A stretch of 57,405 bases of DNA, taken from NCBI GenBank assembly GCA_017405595.1, contig JAFRAC010000025.1, forward strand, positions 1 through 57,405, in the 5' to 3' direction. The notes beneath the pieces were generated by a model. That model was not told where the DNA came from, ran no database searches, and was given only the letters and a program-made list of their open reading frames with translations. The translations under genes were made by a program, and so were the position numbers. Origin of the DNA: Thermoguttaceae bacterium. GTDB taxonomy: Bacteria > Planctomycetota > Planctomycetia > Pirellulales > Thermoguttaceae. Below, one piece after another: positions 17,502 through 26,075 of this stretch (its first letter is position 1; every line of letters begins with the position of its first letter).

Positions 17502-18455
17502 ATGTCACATCAGATCGCGGCGTTCGGCGAGATTCTTTGGGACATGCTTCCGACCGGCAAGCAGCTGGGGGGGGCTCCCTGCAATTTTGCCTATCACTGC
17601 CATGTACTCGGCTCCGATGTGATGGTCATCTCGCAGGTCGGCAACGATGAGCTGGGCCGCGAGATGACCGACGAGCTGGGCAGGCGCGCGATTCCGGCTG
17701 ATTTCATCGGAATCGACCTGGAGCGGCCGACCGGTACCGTCGAGGTTGAACTCGACCGGATGGGGCTTCCCGTCTACCGTATCGTCGAAGATGTCGCCTG
17801 GGACGGAATCAAGCCTTCCCGGGCCGCGCAGCTCTACGTGACCGGAGTCGACGCGTTTTGTTTCGGAAGCCTGGCGATGCGCGGCGAGCAGAACCGCGTG
17901 TCGTTTGCCTCGCTGGTGAACGCTGTTCCCCCCGAAGCGCTGAAAGTCCTTGACCTGAACCTTCGGGAACCGTTCTACACCGAAAACACGATCCGCAGTC
18001 TCCTCTCGGTTTGCGATGTGCTGAAATTGAACGACGGCGAACTGATGACGGTCGCGGGGTTTTTGAACAGCGAGTTCCGCACCGAAACGTTTTTCGGCGA
18101 AGACGCGTCCGGGATGGCGACCCTGTCGGCCGGAGCGCGGGCCTTTATCGACTATCTTATCGACTTCTACGGATTCCGTTACTGCATTCTGACTTGCGGC
18201 GCGAAGGGGAGCTTCATTCTGAACCGGGACGGCATCCTTTCCCAAACCGAAAGCGTGCCCGTGCCCGCCGCCAGTACCGTCGGCGCGGGGGACGCGTTTA
18301 CCGCCGTTTGTGTCGACGGCATACTCAACGGCGACGATCCGGCGGAGTTTCTCCGGCGGGCCGCGCGCTACGCGGCTTACGTCTGCACACAGCCCGGCGC
18401 GATGCCTTCCGTAACGGCCGGGCAGCTCCGGGAATGGGGGTTTCACAATCCATAA
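17502..18455 (+). CDS. PfkB-family carbohydrate kinase (fructokinase-like)
   Basis: A 317-residue ribokinase-fold sugar kinase. The N-terminal substrate region GEILWDMLPTGKQLGGAPCN is typical of fructokinases, and the C-terminal signature AASTVGAGDAFTA holds the anion hole and catalytic Asp (GAGD). Length is normal. ATG at 17502 is chosen over the TTG just before it because GGAG lies 5 bp upstream. The likely reaction is ATP-dependent phosphorylation of a ketohexose, such as fructose. It is followed by a SIS-domain sugar-phosphate protein, which suggests a small sugar-handling set downstream of trpS. Confidence 0.88.
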   Translation: MSHQIAAFGEILWDMLPTGKQLGGAPCNFAYHCHVLGSDVMVISQVGNDELGREMTDELGRRAIPADFIGIDLERPTGTVEVELDRMGLPVYRIVEDVAWDGIKPSRAAQLYVTGVDAFCFGSLAMRGEQNRVSFASLVNAVPPEALKVLDLNLREPFYTENTIRSLLSVCDVLKLNDGELMTVAGFLNSEFRTETFFGEDASGMATLSAGARAFIDYLIDFYGFRYCILTCGAKGSFILNRDGILSQTESVPVPAASTVGAGDAFTAVCVDGILNGDDPAEFLRRAARYAAYVCTQPGAMPSVTAGQLREWGFHNP

Positions 18456-18539
18456 CGGCCGGCGGGGCGGCGGGTCCTTTTCGGAAAAGGTCTGCCGGAA
18501 CGCCGGGCTTTGACAGGTTCCATTATTGAAAGGTATGTT

Positions 18540-19556
18540 ATGAATCTCACCGACTCGAAATACAACAGGTTCGCTCTGGTACGCGAGATGCTTCAGACGG
18601 CGGATGTGATCCGGAACTTCGATTTCGGACAGACCGCCGCGGCGGCGAAAACCGTGAAAGAAACAGGACGTCTCTTTCTGACAGGCGAGGGTTCGAGCCG
18701 TATTTTTCCGGCCAAGAGCTTCATGTACGGCGTGATGAAACGCGGTCTTCCGATCGCGGTCGCGACCGAAGGAAGTTTCCAGGCCGCGGAATATAACCTT
18801 GCCGACTGGGTCGTCGCCGGCGCTTCGAACAGCGGCCAGACGAAAGAGGTCATTGCGCTGATGAAGAAACTCGGCGAGGCCGGACACAAGAAACGGATCG
18901 GCATCACCGCCCACGAAGGAACGAAACTGAGCGAAGTGACCGACGAGTGCTTTGTCCTCTCCTGCGGAAACGAAGACGCCGTGGCCGCGACCAAGAGCGT
19001 CGTCGAGCAGGGGCTGGTCTACCGTTCGATCCTCTGCAACCTGATCGACTGCGCCTGCCCGCAGAATAAAGAGAAGGCCGCCGATCTGGCGAAAGAGGTG
19101 ATGGAGACCGAATACGACCCGGCCATCATCGAAAAGCTCGCCAAAGCGCAGGTCCTCTATTTTGCCGGCCGCAACAACGGCGTGGCCGAAGAGCTGACAC
19201 TCAAAACGAACGAGATCACCCGGAAGAAGAGCGATTATCTCGAAGGGACGTATCTGCTTCACGGCGTCGAAGAGGTGATGAGCGCCGGCGATGCCTGCAT
19301 TCTGATCGATCCGTTCCCGAGCGAGTTCGGCAAGATCAAGGAGTTCATCGAAGGACGCGCCCAGCTGACCGTGATCGCGATCGCTTCCGAAGAGACGCCT
19401 TTCCCGACGATCAAGCTTCCGAGCCTGACCGGTTACGATCCGTTCCTTCAGCTGATGGCCGGCTGGAATCTGCTCGTTCAGATCGGGATCGCCCTGGGAA
19501 TCGACCTCGACAAACCGGAACGCGCCCGCAAAGTCGGCAACCAGTTCGAAGGGTAA
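18540..19556 (+). CDS. Double-SIS-domain sugar-phosphate isomerase/deglycase-like protein
   Basis: A 338-residue protein with two SIS domains, resembling the isomerase half of GlmS and the AgaS/FrlB proteins. SIS1 shows GEGSSRIFPAKSF and SNSGQTKEVI, the phosphosugar-binding Ser/Thr loop. SIS2 holds FAGRNNGVAEELTLKTNEI and, later, LHGVEEV. There is no glutaminase domain, so it is not a complete GlmS. It may isomerise or deaminate an amino sugar phosphate or a fructosamine phosphate, but the substrate is not determinable. The ATG at 18540 is preceded by GAAAGG. The PfkB kinase lies 84 bp upstream and thyX 6 bp downstream. Confidence 0.82.
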   Translation: MNLTDSKYNRFALVREMLQTADVIRNFDFGQTAAAAKTVKETGRLFLTGEGSSRIFPAKSFMYGVMKRGLPIAVATEGSFQAAEYNLADWVVAGASNSGQTKEVIALMKKLGEAGHKKRIGITAHEGTKLSEVTDECFVLSCGNEDAVAATKSVVEQGLVYRSILCNLIDCACPQNKEKAADLAKEVMETEYDPAIIEKLAKAQVLYFAGRNNGVAEELTLKTNEITRKKSDYLEGTYLLHGVEEVMSAGDACILIDPFPSEFGKIKEFIEGRAQLTVIAIASEETPFPTIKLPSLTGYDPFLQLMAGWNLLVQIGIALGIDLDKPERARKVGNQFEG

Positions 19557-19562
19557 TCCGCG

Positions 19563-20456
19563 ATGTCAGACAACTCCGCTATCGGGGAAACGCTCCGCTG
19601 GAAGAAGTTTCCTGTTCTCAACGACGGATTCGTTTGCCTTGTCGACTGGATGGGGTCCGACGATGCTGTAGTACAGGCGGCGCGGGTCAGTTACGGCGCG
19701 GGAACCAAGCGCGTTTCCGACGACCGCACGCTGATCCGCTACCTGCTGCGCCATCACCACACCACCCCCTTCGAGATGGCGGAGCTCAAGTTTTACGTGC
19801 GCGTCCCGATGGACACATGGCGGCAGTGGGTGCGTCACCGCACGGCCTCGATCAACGAGTATTCCACCCGCTATTCCCACGCGATCGACTCGGCCTGCGA
19901 AACCGAGCCGGGCGCCTGGCGTCTGCAGGCCAAATCGAACCGGCAGGGGAGCGAAGGTTTTCTTTCCGCTGAAGAGGGGGAAATTCTCAGCCGCGAAGAG
20001 GCCGCTTTTCACAAGTCGGCGCGCGACCTGTACACCAGGCGGATCGATATGGGGATCGCCCGCGAGCAGGCACGGAAAGATCTTCCCCTTGCGACGTATA
20101 CCGAGGCGTACTGGAAGATCGATCTTCACAATCTGCTCCATTTTTTGGCGCTGCGGATGGAATCGAACGCCCAGATCGAGATCCGCAGTTACGCCGCCGC
20201 GATCGCCGAAGAGATTGTCCGCCCCCTCTTTCCGGTCACGTACGAGGCGTTTCTCGATTACCGGTTCGGCGCTCTGACCCTGACCCGGTTGGAACAGGAC
20301 GTGATTTCCCGCCTGGCCGGGGCCAGAAAGATTCCCGCGGCGCTCGACGATTTCCTTGCCATGCAAGACGAAGCGTGGCGTCCTCTCGAGCGCTGCCGCG
20401 AACGGGACGAAGCCCTCGAGAAGTTCAGGCGGCTTGGCCTGGTTCGTCCCGAATGA
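19563..20456 (+). CDS. thyX: Flavin-dependent thymidylate synthase
   Basis: A 297-residue ThyX, which makes dTMP from dUMP with methylene-tetrahydrofolate and FAD/NADPH. The signature RHRTASINEYSTRYS (residues 91-105) binds FAD and dUMP and is complete. TPFEMAELKFYVRVP and the later NLLHFLALRMESNAQIEIR are further family blocks. It is 6 bp after the SIS gene and ends just before a strong terminator, so it closes that operon. No thyA or folA is in the window; organisms with ThyX often lack ThyA. Confidence 0.95.
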   Translation: MSDNSAIGETLRWKKFPVLNDGFVCLVDWMGSDDAVVQAARVSYGAGTKRVSDDRTLIRYLLRHHHTTPFEMAELKFYVRVPMDTWRQWVRHRTASINEYSTRYSHAIDSACETEPGAWRLQAKSNRQGSEGFLSAEEGEILSREEAAFHKSARDLYTRRIDMGIAREQARKDLPLATYTEAYWKIDLHNLLHFLALRMESNAQIEIRSYAAAIAEEIVRPLFPVTYEAFLDYRFGALTLTRLEQDVISRLAGARKIPAALDDFLAMQDEAWRPLERCRERDEALEKFRRLGLVRPE

Positions 20457-20470
20457 GAACCGATTCACCG

Positions 20471-20495
20471 AACCGCCCGCGAGGGCGGTTTTTTT
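20471..20495 (+). terminator. Terminator after thyX
   Basis: AACCGCCC (20471-20478), loop GCGA, GGGCGGTT (20483-20490) and a T-run to 20495. It ends the trpS-thyX transcript. Confidence 0.85.
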
Positions 20496-20548
20496 CGGGG
20501 TGTTTTTACGGACGGGGAGCGTGCGTTAAGCGGCACGCCCGACAGGAA

Positions 20549-21403
20549 ATGAAAAACTGCGTTTTCGGACTGCTGATCCCGGTGATTCTTCTTTGGGCGC
20601 CGTCTCTTTCCGCCGCCGGTGATTCCGATCCCGCCGCGGGCGAAGAGATTCCCCCGGCGCTGACCCCGTTTTATCAGTCTTTCGCCGAGGCGTTCGATGA
20701 AGTCCTCGCCGAAAAGGCCCCGGAACTCCGTGCGGTTCCGGGTTCCCGTCCGGACGGGACAGATCCCGTTTTCGCGGCGGTCGCGGCGGCCGACGCCGAT
20801 GCCCGGCGCGCCAAACTTCAGTCGGCCATCCTTGCCGCCCTCTCCTGCGACCGGGAACCGGGGGCGAAAGCAAGGCGTCCCTTCCTTTTCGCCCGCGGCG
20901 AAGAAGACGATTCGCAGGAGTACACCCTTCTCGAAACGGGAGGGGATTTCGACATGACTCCCGGAGAGGTCCTCTTTACCGGCCGTCCCCTCGACGCGGC
21001 GATCAGCCGCGGCTTCTGCGCGTTTTTTATCCTGGAAAAAGAGGGGGATCCGGAACTCTTCTACTCGCGGGCCGGGGATTTCCGCGCCGACCGCGAAGGG
21101 TTCCTCTGCCTCGAAAAGAAGGGGGAGCGGTATTACCTCTCTCCCCGCGTTGCGAATCTTGACCAGATTTCGCGGCTGGCTTTTTTCCCGAACCCTTCTT
21201 TCTTGGCCTCGGAAGACTCCGTTCTTTTTCGCGCGACCGAAGAGGCGGGGAAAGCCTCTTTTCTCGATCTGGATGAAAACGATCCCCATACCCTGATCCT
21301 CCGCGGCCGTTTGGAGAGCTCGAACGCGCACCTGGATCTGCTCTGGCGCATCTGGAGCGAGTCGGAAGGAACTTCTCTTGCGGGAAAAGGGAATATCCAA
21401 TAG
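20549..21403 (+). CDS. Secreted protein of unknown function
   Basis: A 284-residue protein with a signal peptide (MKNCVFGLLIPVILLWAPSL, cleavage near SAA-GD). The mature part is rich in charged residues and has no motif that I recognise. It ends in a Leu/Trp-containing helix (LDLLWRIWSESEGTS). Codon use is like its neighbours, which supports a real gene. The ATG at 20549 sits just after ACAGGAA, closer than ideal; a longer upstream reading would cover the thyX terminator and is rejected. It lies 24 bp before the next gene, probably as a pair. Confidence 0.6.
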   Translation: MKNCVFGLLIPVILLWAPSLSAAGDSDPAAGEEIPPALTPFYQSFAEAFDEVLAEKAPELRAVPGSRPDGTDPVFAAVAAADADARRAKLQSAILAALSCDREPGAKARRPFLFARGEEDDSQEYTLLETGGDFDMTPGEVLFTGRPLDAAISRGFCAFFILEKEGDPELFYSRAGDFRADREGFLCLEKKGERYYLSPRVANLDQISRLAFFPNPSFLASEDSVLFRATEEAGKASFLDLDENDPHTLILRGRLESSNAHLDLLWRIWSESEGTSLAGKGNIQ

Positions 21404-21427
21404 AATCTCCCCTCTGGGAGGAGTCCA

Positions 21428-22156
21428 ATGACCGAGAATGCCAGTACGGATACAGTGGCCGTCGTCAAAAAGCGCCGGTCCGAGACGTTCAGCCGCCGGA
21501 TTAACGAGATTGTTTTTGATCATCTCAACCGGATGAACCGGATTGCGCCGAATGAGTCTGTCGACCGGGTGCAGTCTTATTTGGCGGGGCTTGATATTGC
21601 CCTGATCGATTCCGGCGCCGAGAACGGCCTGCAGACACTTGTGTTACGCCTCGGGAACCAGAGCAGCGCGCTGTTCGTCTTTCGTATTGATGATTTTCTC
21701 AAAGATCTTGCCGCTTTCTGCGGGAAGCGGATCTCGTCTCTCTATATCATCGAAACCAAACCTGATGTGCGCAACGAACAGCGGTGCCTTTCAACGCTTG
21801 AGATCAATTTCGGCGGCAAATCGCTGGCCCAGTGGGCTCAGATTCCCGGCGGCACGGGGCTCGGCATTCATGTCGTGACCATGAAAAACAGCGGCAACGT
21901 CCGGGAAAACATCGTCAAAGCTCTTCATCTTACCCGGCTTGAAGACGGAACCTCGGAGCTTGACGTCGAACTGCCCGAACTGGTCGACCTTTTCGAAAAC
22001 GCGATGAAAAACAACTTTAACGAAGCGCTGATCGACTGGCTCCGAACCGAAATGAAAACTTCGGAGGTCAAGTTCAGCGCTCAGCAGGAGGCGTTCCGCA
22101 TGATTACCGAGCGTTTTGCCTCGCGGATCACATCCGAAAAACGCCGGAAAAAGTAG
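21428..22156 (+). CDS. Conserved-looking cytoplasmic protein of unknown function
   Basis: A 242-residue soluble protein without signal peptide or membrane segment, preceded by a strong GGGAGGAG site. It begins with a basic stretch (VKKRRSETFSRRI) and ends with a basic tail (SEKRRKK), which could suggest nucleic-acid contact, but no known fold is recognised. The middle is a mixed alpha/beta region (LQTLVLRLGNQSSALFVFR; LSTLEINFGGKSLAQW). The gene is upstream of the sigma-factor genes but separated by 480 bp and a terminator-like repeat. Confidence 0.65.
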   Translation: MTENASTDTVAVVKKRRSETFSRRINEIVFDHLNRMNRIAPNESVDRVQSYLAGLDIALIDSGAENGLQTLVLRLGNQSSALFVFRIDDFLKDLAAFCGKRISSLYIIETKPDVRNEQRCLSTLEINFGGKSLAQWAQIPGGTGLGIHVVTMKNSGNVRENIVKALHLTRLEDGTSELDVELPELVDLFENAMKNNFNEALIDWLRTEMKTSEVKFSAQQEAFRMITERFASRITSEKRRKK

Positions 22157-22380
22157 ACCCGCAAATTTCTTCGTTTTCTCTTTTCCTCTTCCGCACTTTC
22201 CCGGCGGCAGGCAGGTCTTGAAAAGCCGCCGTTCCGGGGAAACTTGAGCCGAAATTTCAAGTATTGAATATTCCGTTTCCCGAAAAAAAAAGAAAAAGCT
22301 CTTTCCTTTTTTCCGAAAACATCACTAACGGCCGAGCTAATCGCTCTTGCGGTGCGTATAGGCTAACAAGGAAAGATGGC

Positions 22381-22441
22381 GTGTTTTTCTGGAGAATTTT
22401 TTCCGCTCTGTCAAGAAGAAAAACACCCATTTTTTATTTTT
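22381..22441 (+). terminator. Terminator-like inverted repeat upstream of the sigma-factor gene
   Basis: GTGTTTTTCT (22381-22390) and AGAAAAACAC (22417-22426) are perfect inverted copies with a 26-nt loop, followed by a T-rich tract. The stem is AT-rich, so it is a weaker candidate than others in the window. It could end transcription from the 21428 gene or act in the leader. The rest of the 22157-22640 gap holds a GC-rich imperfect hairpin near 22200-22245 and the two promoters listed next. Confidence 0.4.
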
Positions 22442-22465
22442 TGGGGAAAACAGACCGGCTAACCG

Positions 22466-22493
22466 TTGCTTTTACCGGAAAAACCGTTAGAAT
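22466..22493 (+). promoter_or_regulatory. Upstream promoter of the first sigma-factor gene
   Basis: TTGCTT (22466-22471), a 16-bp spacer and TAGAAT (22488-22493). It lies 51 bp upstream of the consensus promoter and may act as a second, independently used start. Confidence 0.45.
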
Positions 22494-22516
22494 CGGTTAA
22501 AAAGGTTCGGTTTTCT

Positions 22517-22545
22517 TTGACATTAGCCCCCGCCGTAAGTATAAT
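22517..22545 (+). promoter_or_regulatory. Perfect-consensus sigma-70 promoter of the first sigma-factor gene
   Basis: TTGACA (22517-22522), exactly 17 bp, TATAAT (22540-22545). Both hexamers and spacing match the consensus. The leader to the TTG start at 22640 is about 90 nt. Confidence 0.85.
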
Positions 22546-22639
22546 AGAGTCAGGCGCGGTTATATGGCCCGCGAAGCTCTGTTGTCTTGAGCGCGGCCGG
22601 CCGGGTTGATGTTTACTCTGTAAACAATGGAGGTTTAAT

Positions 22640-24199
22640 TTGTTTGATCCTGATGCATTTTCCGAACAGGAAGACGAATTCACTTTTCGCGACGATGACG
22701 GCGAGTCCCTCTTCGACGACGTCTCGGATCTCGATGTCAGTGATGTCGGTGAAGTTGACGGCGATGAGACTCTTGCCGACGACGGCGAAGGGAGTCTTTA
22801 CGACTACGAATCCGATTCCGGCTCCAGCGAATCGTGGAGCGACGATCCTGTTCGCATGTATCTGACCCAAATGGGGGAAATCCCCCTTCTGTCGCGGCAG
22901 CGCGAGGTCATGCTCGCAAAGCAGATCGAGCGTATGCGCCGCAAATTCCGAACGAAACTTCTCGAGTGCGACTACGTCCTTCGGAACGCGCTGCTGATGC
23001 TCCGTAAGGTTTCCACCGGCGAGCTCCCGTTCGACCGCACGATTCAGGCCAGCGACGGCGATTTTGACAAAGCCCAGATTCTTGCCCGTTTCCCGGTTAA
23101 TCTGGCGACCCTCGAGAAGGTTACCCGCGAAAATCAGCACGATTACCGTATCGCCACCAGCCGCCGGCGCCCGCCGAAAGAACGCGCGGCGGCATGGCAC
23201 CGTCTTGCCTACCGGCGCCGCCGGGGTGTCCGTCTGGTCGAAGAGCTCGGCCTGCGGACCCAGCGTCTTGAGGGGATGATCGAAACCCTCGAAAGGTTCA
23301 GCGCCCGGGTTGACGAGCTTCAGAACTGGATGGCCGAACATAAAGCCGCCGGCCGCCCCCAGCATGAACGGGCGCATTGGGCCGAGGAGTTCCGGAACAT
23401 TCTCCGGATGACCCAGGAATCCCCGACCAGCCTGCGCAACCGGGTGCGCGATCTGCGCGCCATTTTTGCGAAGTACCAGGACGCCAAGCAGGGGCTTTCC
23501 GAAGGGAACCTGCGACTGGTCGTCTCGATCGCGAAGAAATACCGCAACCGGGGCCTGAGCTTCCTCGATCTGATCCAGGAAGGGAACGCCGGGCTGATGC
23601 GCGCGGTCGACAAATTCGAGTACCGCCGCGGGTTCAAGTTCTGCACTTACGCCACCTGGTGGATCCGTCAGGCGATCACCCGCGCGGTGGCCGACCAGAG
23701 CCGGACGATCCGCATCCCGGTGCACATGGTCGAGCAGCTCACGAAACAGCGCAACATCAAGCGCGAGCTGACGCAGCAGACCGGGCGCGAGCCGACTCTC
23801 GAAGAGACCGCCCGCGCCGCCGACATGCCGGTTGAAGAGGTCCGCCGGATCGAGGCCATGAACCGCTACCCGATCAGCCTCGACCGTCCCGTCGGCAACA
23901 GCGAAGACAGCCATTTCGGGGATCTGCTTCCCGACGATTCCGCCGAAAATCCCGCTGTCGGGGCAAGCCGGCAGGCCCTGCACCGCGACATCCTCTCGCT
24001 TCTGAACCAGCTCGGTTACCGGGAGCGCGAAATCATCAAGCTGCGCTACGGCCTCGGCGACGGATACAGCTATACGCTCGAAGAGGTCGGTCACATCTTC
24101 CGTGTTACGCGCGAGCGTATCCGTCAGATCGAGGCGAAGGCCTTGAAGAAACTCCAGCAGCCGATGCGCAGCCAAAAGCTTGTCGGCTACATGGATTGA
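22640..24199 (+). CDS. RNA polymerase sigma factor, sigma-70 group 1/2 type (paralogue A)
   Basis: A 519-residue RpoD/RpoD-like factor. An acidic N-terminal tail (about residues 1-65) precedes region 1.2 ([20 protein letters not shown]). A non-conserved spacer of about 150 residues follows, then region 2 ([40 protein letters not shown]), region 3 and region 4 with the -35 recognition helix ([18 protein letters not shown]). The start is TTG at 22640: GGAGG lies 7 bp upstream and the protein aligns with its paralogue from that codon. Its perfect-consensus promoter suggests high, constitutive expression, so it is the better candidate for the housekeeping factor. Confidence 0.93.
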   Translation: MFDPDAFSEQEDEFTFRDDDGESLFDDVSDLDVSDVGEVDGDETLADDGEGSLYDYESDSGSSESWSDDPVRMYLTQMGEIPLLSRQREVMLAKQIERMRRKFRTKLLECDYVLRNALLMLRKVSTGELPFDRTIQASDGDFDKAQILARFPVNLATLEKVTRENQHDYRIATSRRRPPKERAAAWHRLAYRRRRGVRLVEELGLRTQRLEGMIETLERFSARVDELQNWMAEHKAAGRPQHERAHWAEEFRNILRMTQESPTSLRNRVRDLRAIFAKYQDAKQGLSEGNLRLVVSIAKKYRNRGLSFLDLIQEGNAGLMRAVDKFEYRRGFKFCTYATWWIRQAITRAVADQSRTIRIPVHMVEQLTKQRNIKRELTQQTGREPTLEETARAADMPVEEVRRIEAMNRYPISLDRPVGNSEDSHFGDLLPDDSAENPAVGASRQALHRDILSLLNQLGYREREIIKLRYGLGDGYSYTLEEVGHIFRVTRERIRQIEAKALKKLQQPMRSQKLVGYMD

Positions 24200-24222
24200 T
24201 CCCGCAGGCACGGCCCCTCCCC

Positions 24223-24254
24223 AACGGCTGGCCGATCGGTCAGCCGTTTTTTTT
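24223..24254 (+). terminator. Terminator between the two sigma-factor genes
   Basis: AACGGCTG (24223-24230) pairs with CAGCCGTT (24241-24248), and the inner bases extend the stem. Eight T follow (24247-24254). It separates the two paralogues into different transcripts; the remaining 230 bp before the second gene should hold its own promoter, which I could not place with confidence. Confidence 0.85.
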
Positions 24255-24486
24255 GGGACCGTTCCGCGCCTTGTCTTCTTCCCCGCCGAATACGTTATCC
24301 CCGCACCCGAACGGCTCTTCCTGTTTTATTCGGAGAATCAGGAACGGTTTTCCCGGAAATGGCTGTCTTTCGGAGGCTTTGGTAAATAAAGAAAGGTCCG
24401 TTCATCGATACTGAAAATACCGCCGGGTTCCGTTTCCGTCTCCTGCGGTTTTTCATGAGGGTTCCAGAGAATTGGAGAGATCAGCA

Positions 24487-26031
24487 TTGTTCGATTCAGA
24501 GTTCTTTCCGGATCAGGAAGACGAATTCGAATTTCCCGACAGCGCCGGCGATGAACCGGACGCCTCCTCGCCGTTCGTTGCGGACGGCGAAGAGGACGCT
24601 GCCGCTGAGGCTGATTTTGCCGTTTCGGGCGAGGCCTACGACGACGCCGGCGATTCCGCCGTTTCGTGGGACGACGATCCCGTCAAGCTCTATCTGGCCC
24701 AAATGGGGCAGATCTCCCTTTTGGACCGCGACGAGGAGATTCGGATCAGCAGGAGAATCGAGGAGATGCGGCGCAAGTTCCGCGTTGCGCTTTTCGAATC
24801 GGACTATGTCCTGAAAGGTGTATTGCAGATTCTCCGTCAGGTCCGGAACGAGATGATCCCCTTCGACCGCGTGATTCAGGCGGGAACCGGAGGCTTGACC
24901 AAAGAGGAGATCCTCGGCCGGTTCGATTCCAATCTGGACACGCTCGACCGCATTGTGCGGGAGAACTATTCCGATTACGTTACCGCGTTAAGCCTCCGCC
25001 GGGATCCGTCCGCCAGACAGGCCGCCTGGCGGCGTCTGGGGATCCGCCGCCGCCGCGCAGTACGGATGATCGAAGAGTTTTGCCTGCGCACCGACCGGGT
25101 CGAGGGGATGCGCAAGACCCTCGAAACGTTCAGCGCCCGTGCCGACGAGCTTCGCCGGCTGATCGCCGAGCACAAGGATGACGCCGCGTCGGCGGGACTG
25201 CGGGCGGAATGGAAAGGGGAACTCCGCGGCATTTTGCGGATGACTCAGGAAACTCCGACGAGTCTGCGCCACCGCGTTCAAAAGCTGAACCTTTTTTACG
25301 AAAAGTACAGCGACGCCAAGAACGCCCTGACCGAAGGGAACCTCCGCTTGGTCATTTCGGTCGCGAAGAAATACCGTAACCGCGGCTTGAGTTTCATGGA
25401 CCTGATTCAGGAAGGGAACACCGGCCTGGTCCGCGCCGTCGAAAAGTTCGAGTACCGCCTCGGTTTTAAGTTCTGCACTTACGCGACCTGGTGGATCCGC
25501 CAGGCGATCACCCGCGCCATTGCCGATCAGAGCCGGACCGTCCGGGTTCCGGTCCACATGACCGAGACGATGACGAAAGTCCGGAACGCGAAGAAGGATT
25601 ACATTCAAAGGACGGGGGTGAAGCCCTCTCTGGAAGAGATGGCCCAGGCGACGAATCTGACGGTCGAAGAGGTTCGCCGCGTCGAGGAGACCGACCGCCG
25701 CGCGATCAGCATGGACAGCACTTTCGGAAAGGATGACGAGAGCACCTTCGGCGACACGATTGCCGACGAAGTCTCGCCGTCGCCGGTCGACAGCGCGATG
25801 AAAGAGGGGCTTCGGCACCAGCTGAACGTGGCGCTGCGCCAGCTCGGGTACCGCGAACGCGAGGTGATCCGGCTGCGGTACGGTTTGGGGGACGGGCACG
25901 CTTACACACTCGAAGATGTTGGCCGGATATTCTGCGTTTCGCGCGAGCGTATCCGTCAGATCGAAAACAAGGCGCTGAAAAAGCTGCAGATGCCGAATCT
26001 CGGCCAGATGCTCGTCGATTACCTCGACTGA
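24487..26031 (+). CDS. RNA polymerase sigma factor, sigma-70 group 1/2 type (paralogue B)
   Basis: A 514-residue tandem paralogue of the sigma factor upstream. Both share the acidic tail (QEDEFEF against QEDEFTF), region 1.2 ([20 protein letters not shown]), the long spacer, region 2 ([40 protein letters not shown]) and region 4 ([18 protein letters not shown]). Divergence is greatest in the acidic tail, the spacer and the helices just before region 4. The start is TTG at 24487, with GGAGAG 7 bp upstream; a TTG 15 bp earlier lies in that binding site and is rejected. It may be an alternative factor for another growth state, but its promoter-recognition residues are so alike that overlap in targets is likely. 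Confidence 0.92.
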   Translation: MFDSEFFPDQEDEFEFPDSAGDEPDASSPFVADGEEDAAAEADFAVSGEAYDDAGDSAVSWDDDPVKLYLAQMGQISLLDRDEEIRISRRIEEMRRKFRVALFESDYVLKGVLQILRQVRNEMIPFDRVIQAGTGGLTKEEILGRFDSNLDTLDRIVRENYSDYVTALSLRRDPSARQAAWRRLGIRRRRAVRMIEEFCLRTDRVEGMRKTLETFSARADELRRLIAEHKDDAASAGLRAEWKGELRGILRMTQETPTSLRHRVQKLNLFYEKYSDAKNALTEGNLRLVISVAKKYRNRGLSFMDLIQEGNTGLVRAVEKFEYRLGFKFCTYATWWIRQAITRAIADQSRTVRVPVHMTETMTKVRNAKKDYIQRTGVKPSLEEMAQATNLTVEEVRRVEETDRRAISMDSTFGKDDESTFGDTIADEVSPSPVDSAMKEGLRHQLNVALRQLGYREREVIRLRYGLGDGHAYTLEDVGRIFCVSRERIRQIENKALKKLQMPNLGQMLVDYLD

Positions 26032-26049
26032 ACCGGAACCGCTTTTCCC

Positions 26050-26071
26050 CCCGCCCGAAACAGGCGGGTTC
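26050..26071. terminator. Hairpin between convergent sigma-factor and helicase genes
   Basis: CCCGCC (26050-26055) and GGCGGG (26063-26068) flank a 7-nt loop, followed by TTCTTGTTT. The short stem and broken T-run make it a modest terminator. Confidence 0.5.
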
Positions 26072-26075
26072 TTGT

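Noticed and set aside
17505..19262. 585-codon open frame opposite the PfkB kinase and SIS genes
   Set aside because: It crosses two well-supported genes and their intergenic region and has no homology signal or signal peptide.
20375..20548. N-terminal extension of the secreted protein at 20549
   Set aside because: The longer reading overlaps the end of thyX and its terminator and would bury the signal peptide.
22264..22500. 78-codon open frame upstream of the first sigma-factor gene
   Set aside because: It lies in AT-rich leader sequence, ends inside the promoter region, has no binding site and its codon use is unlike real genes here.
22613..24211. Long open frame opposite the first sigma-factor gene
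   Set aside because: It mirrors a certain gene on the other strand, as expected for GC-rich DNA with strong third-base bias. It has no ribosome binding site and no recognisable domain.
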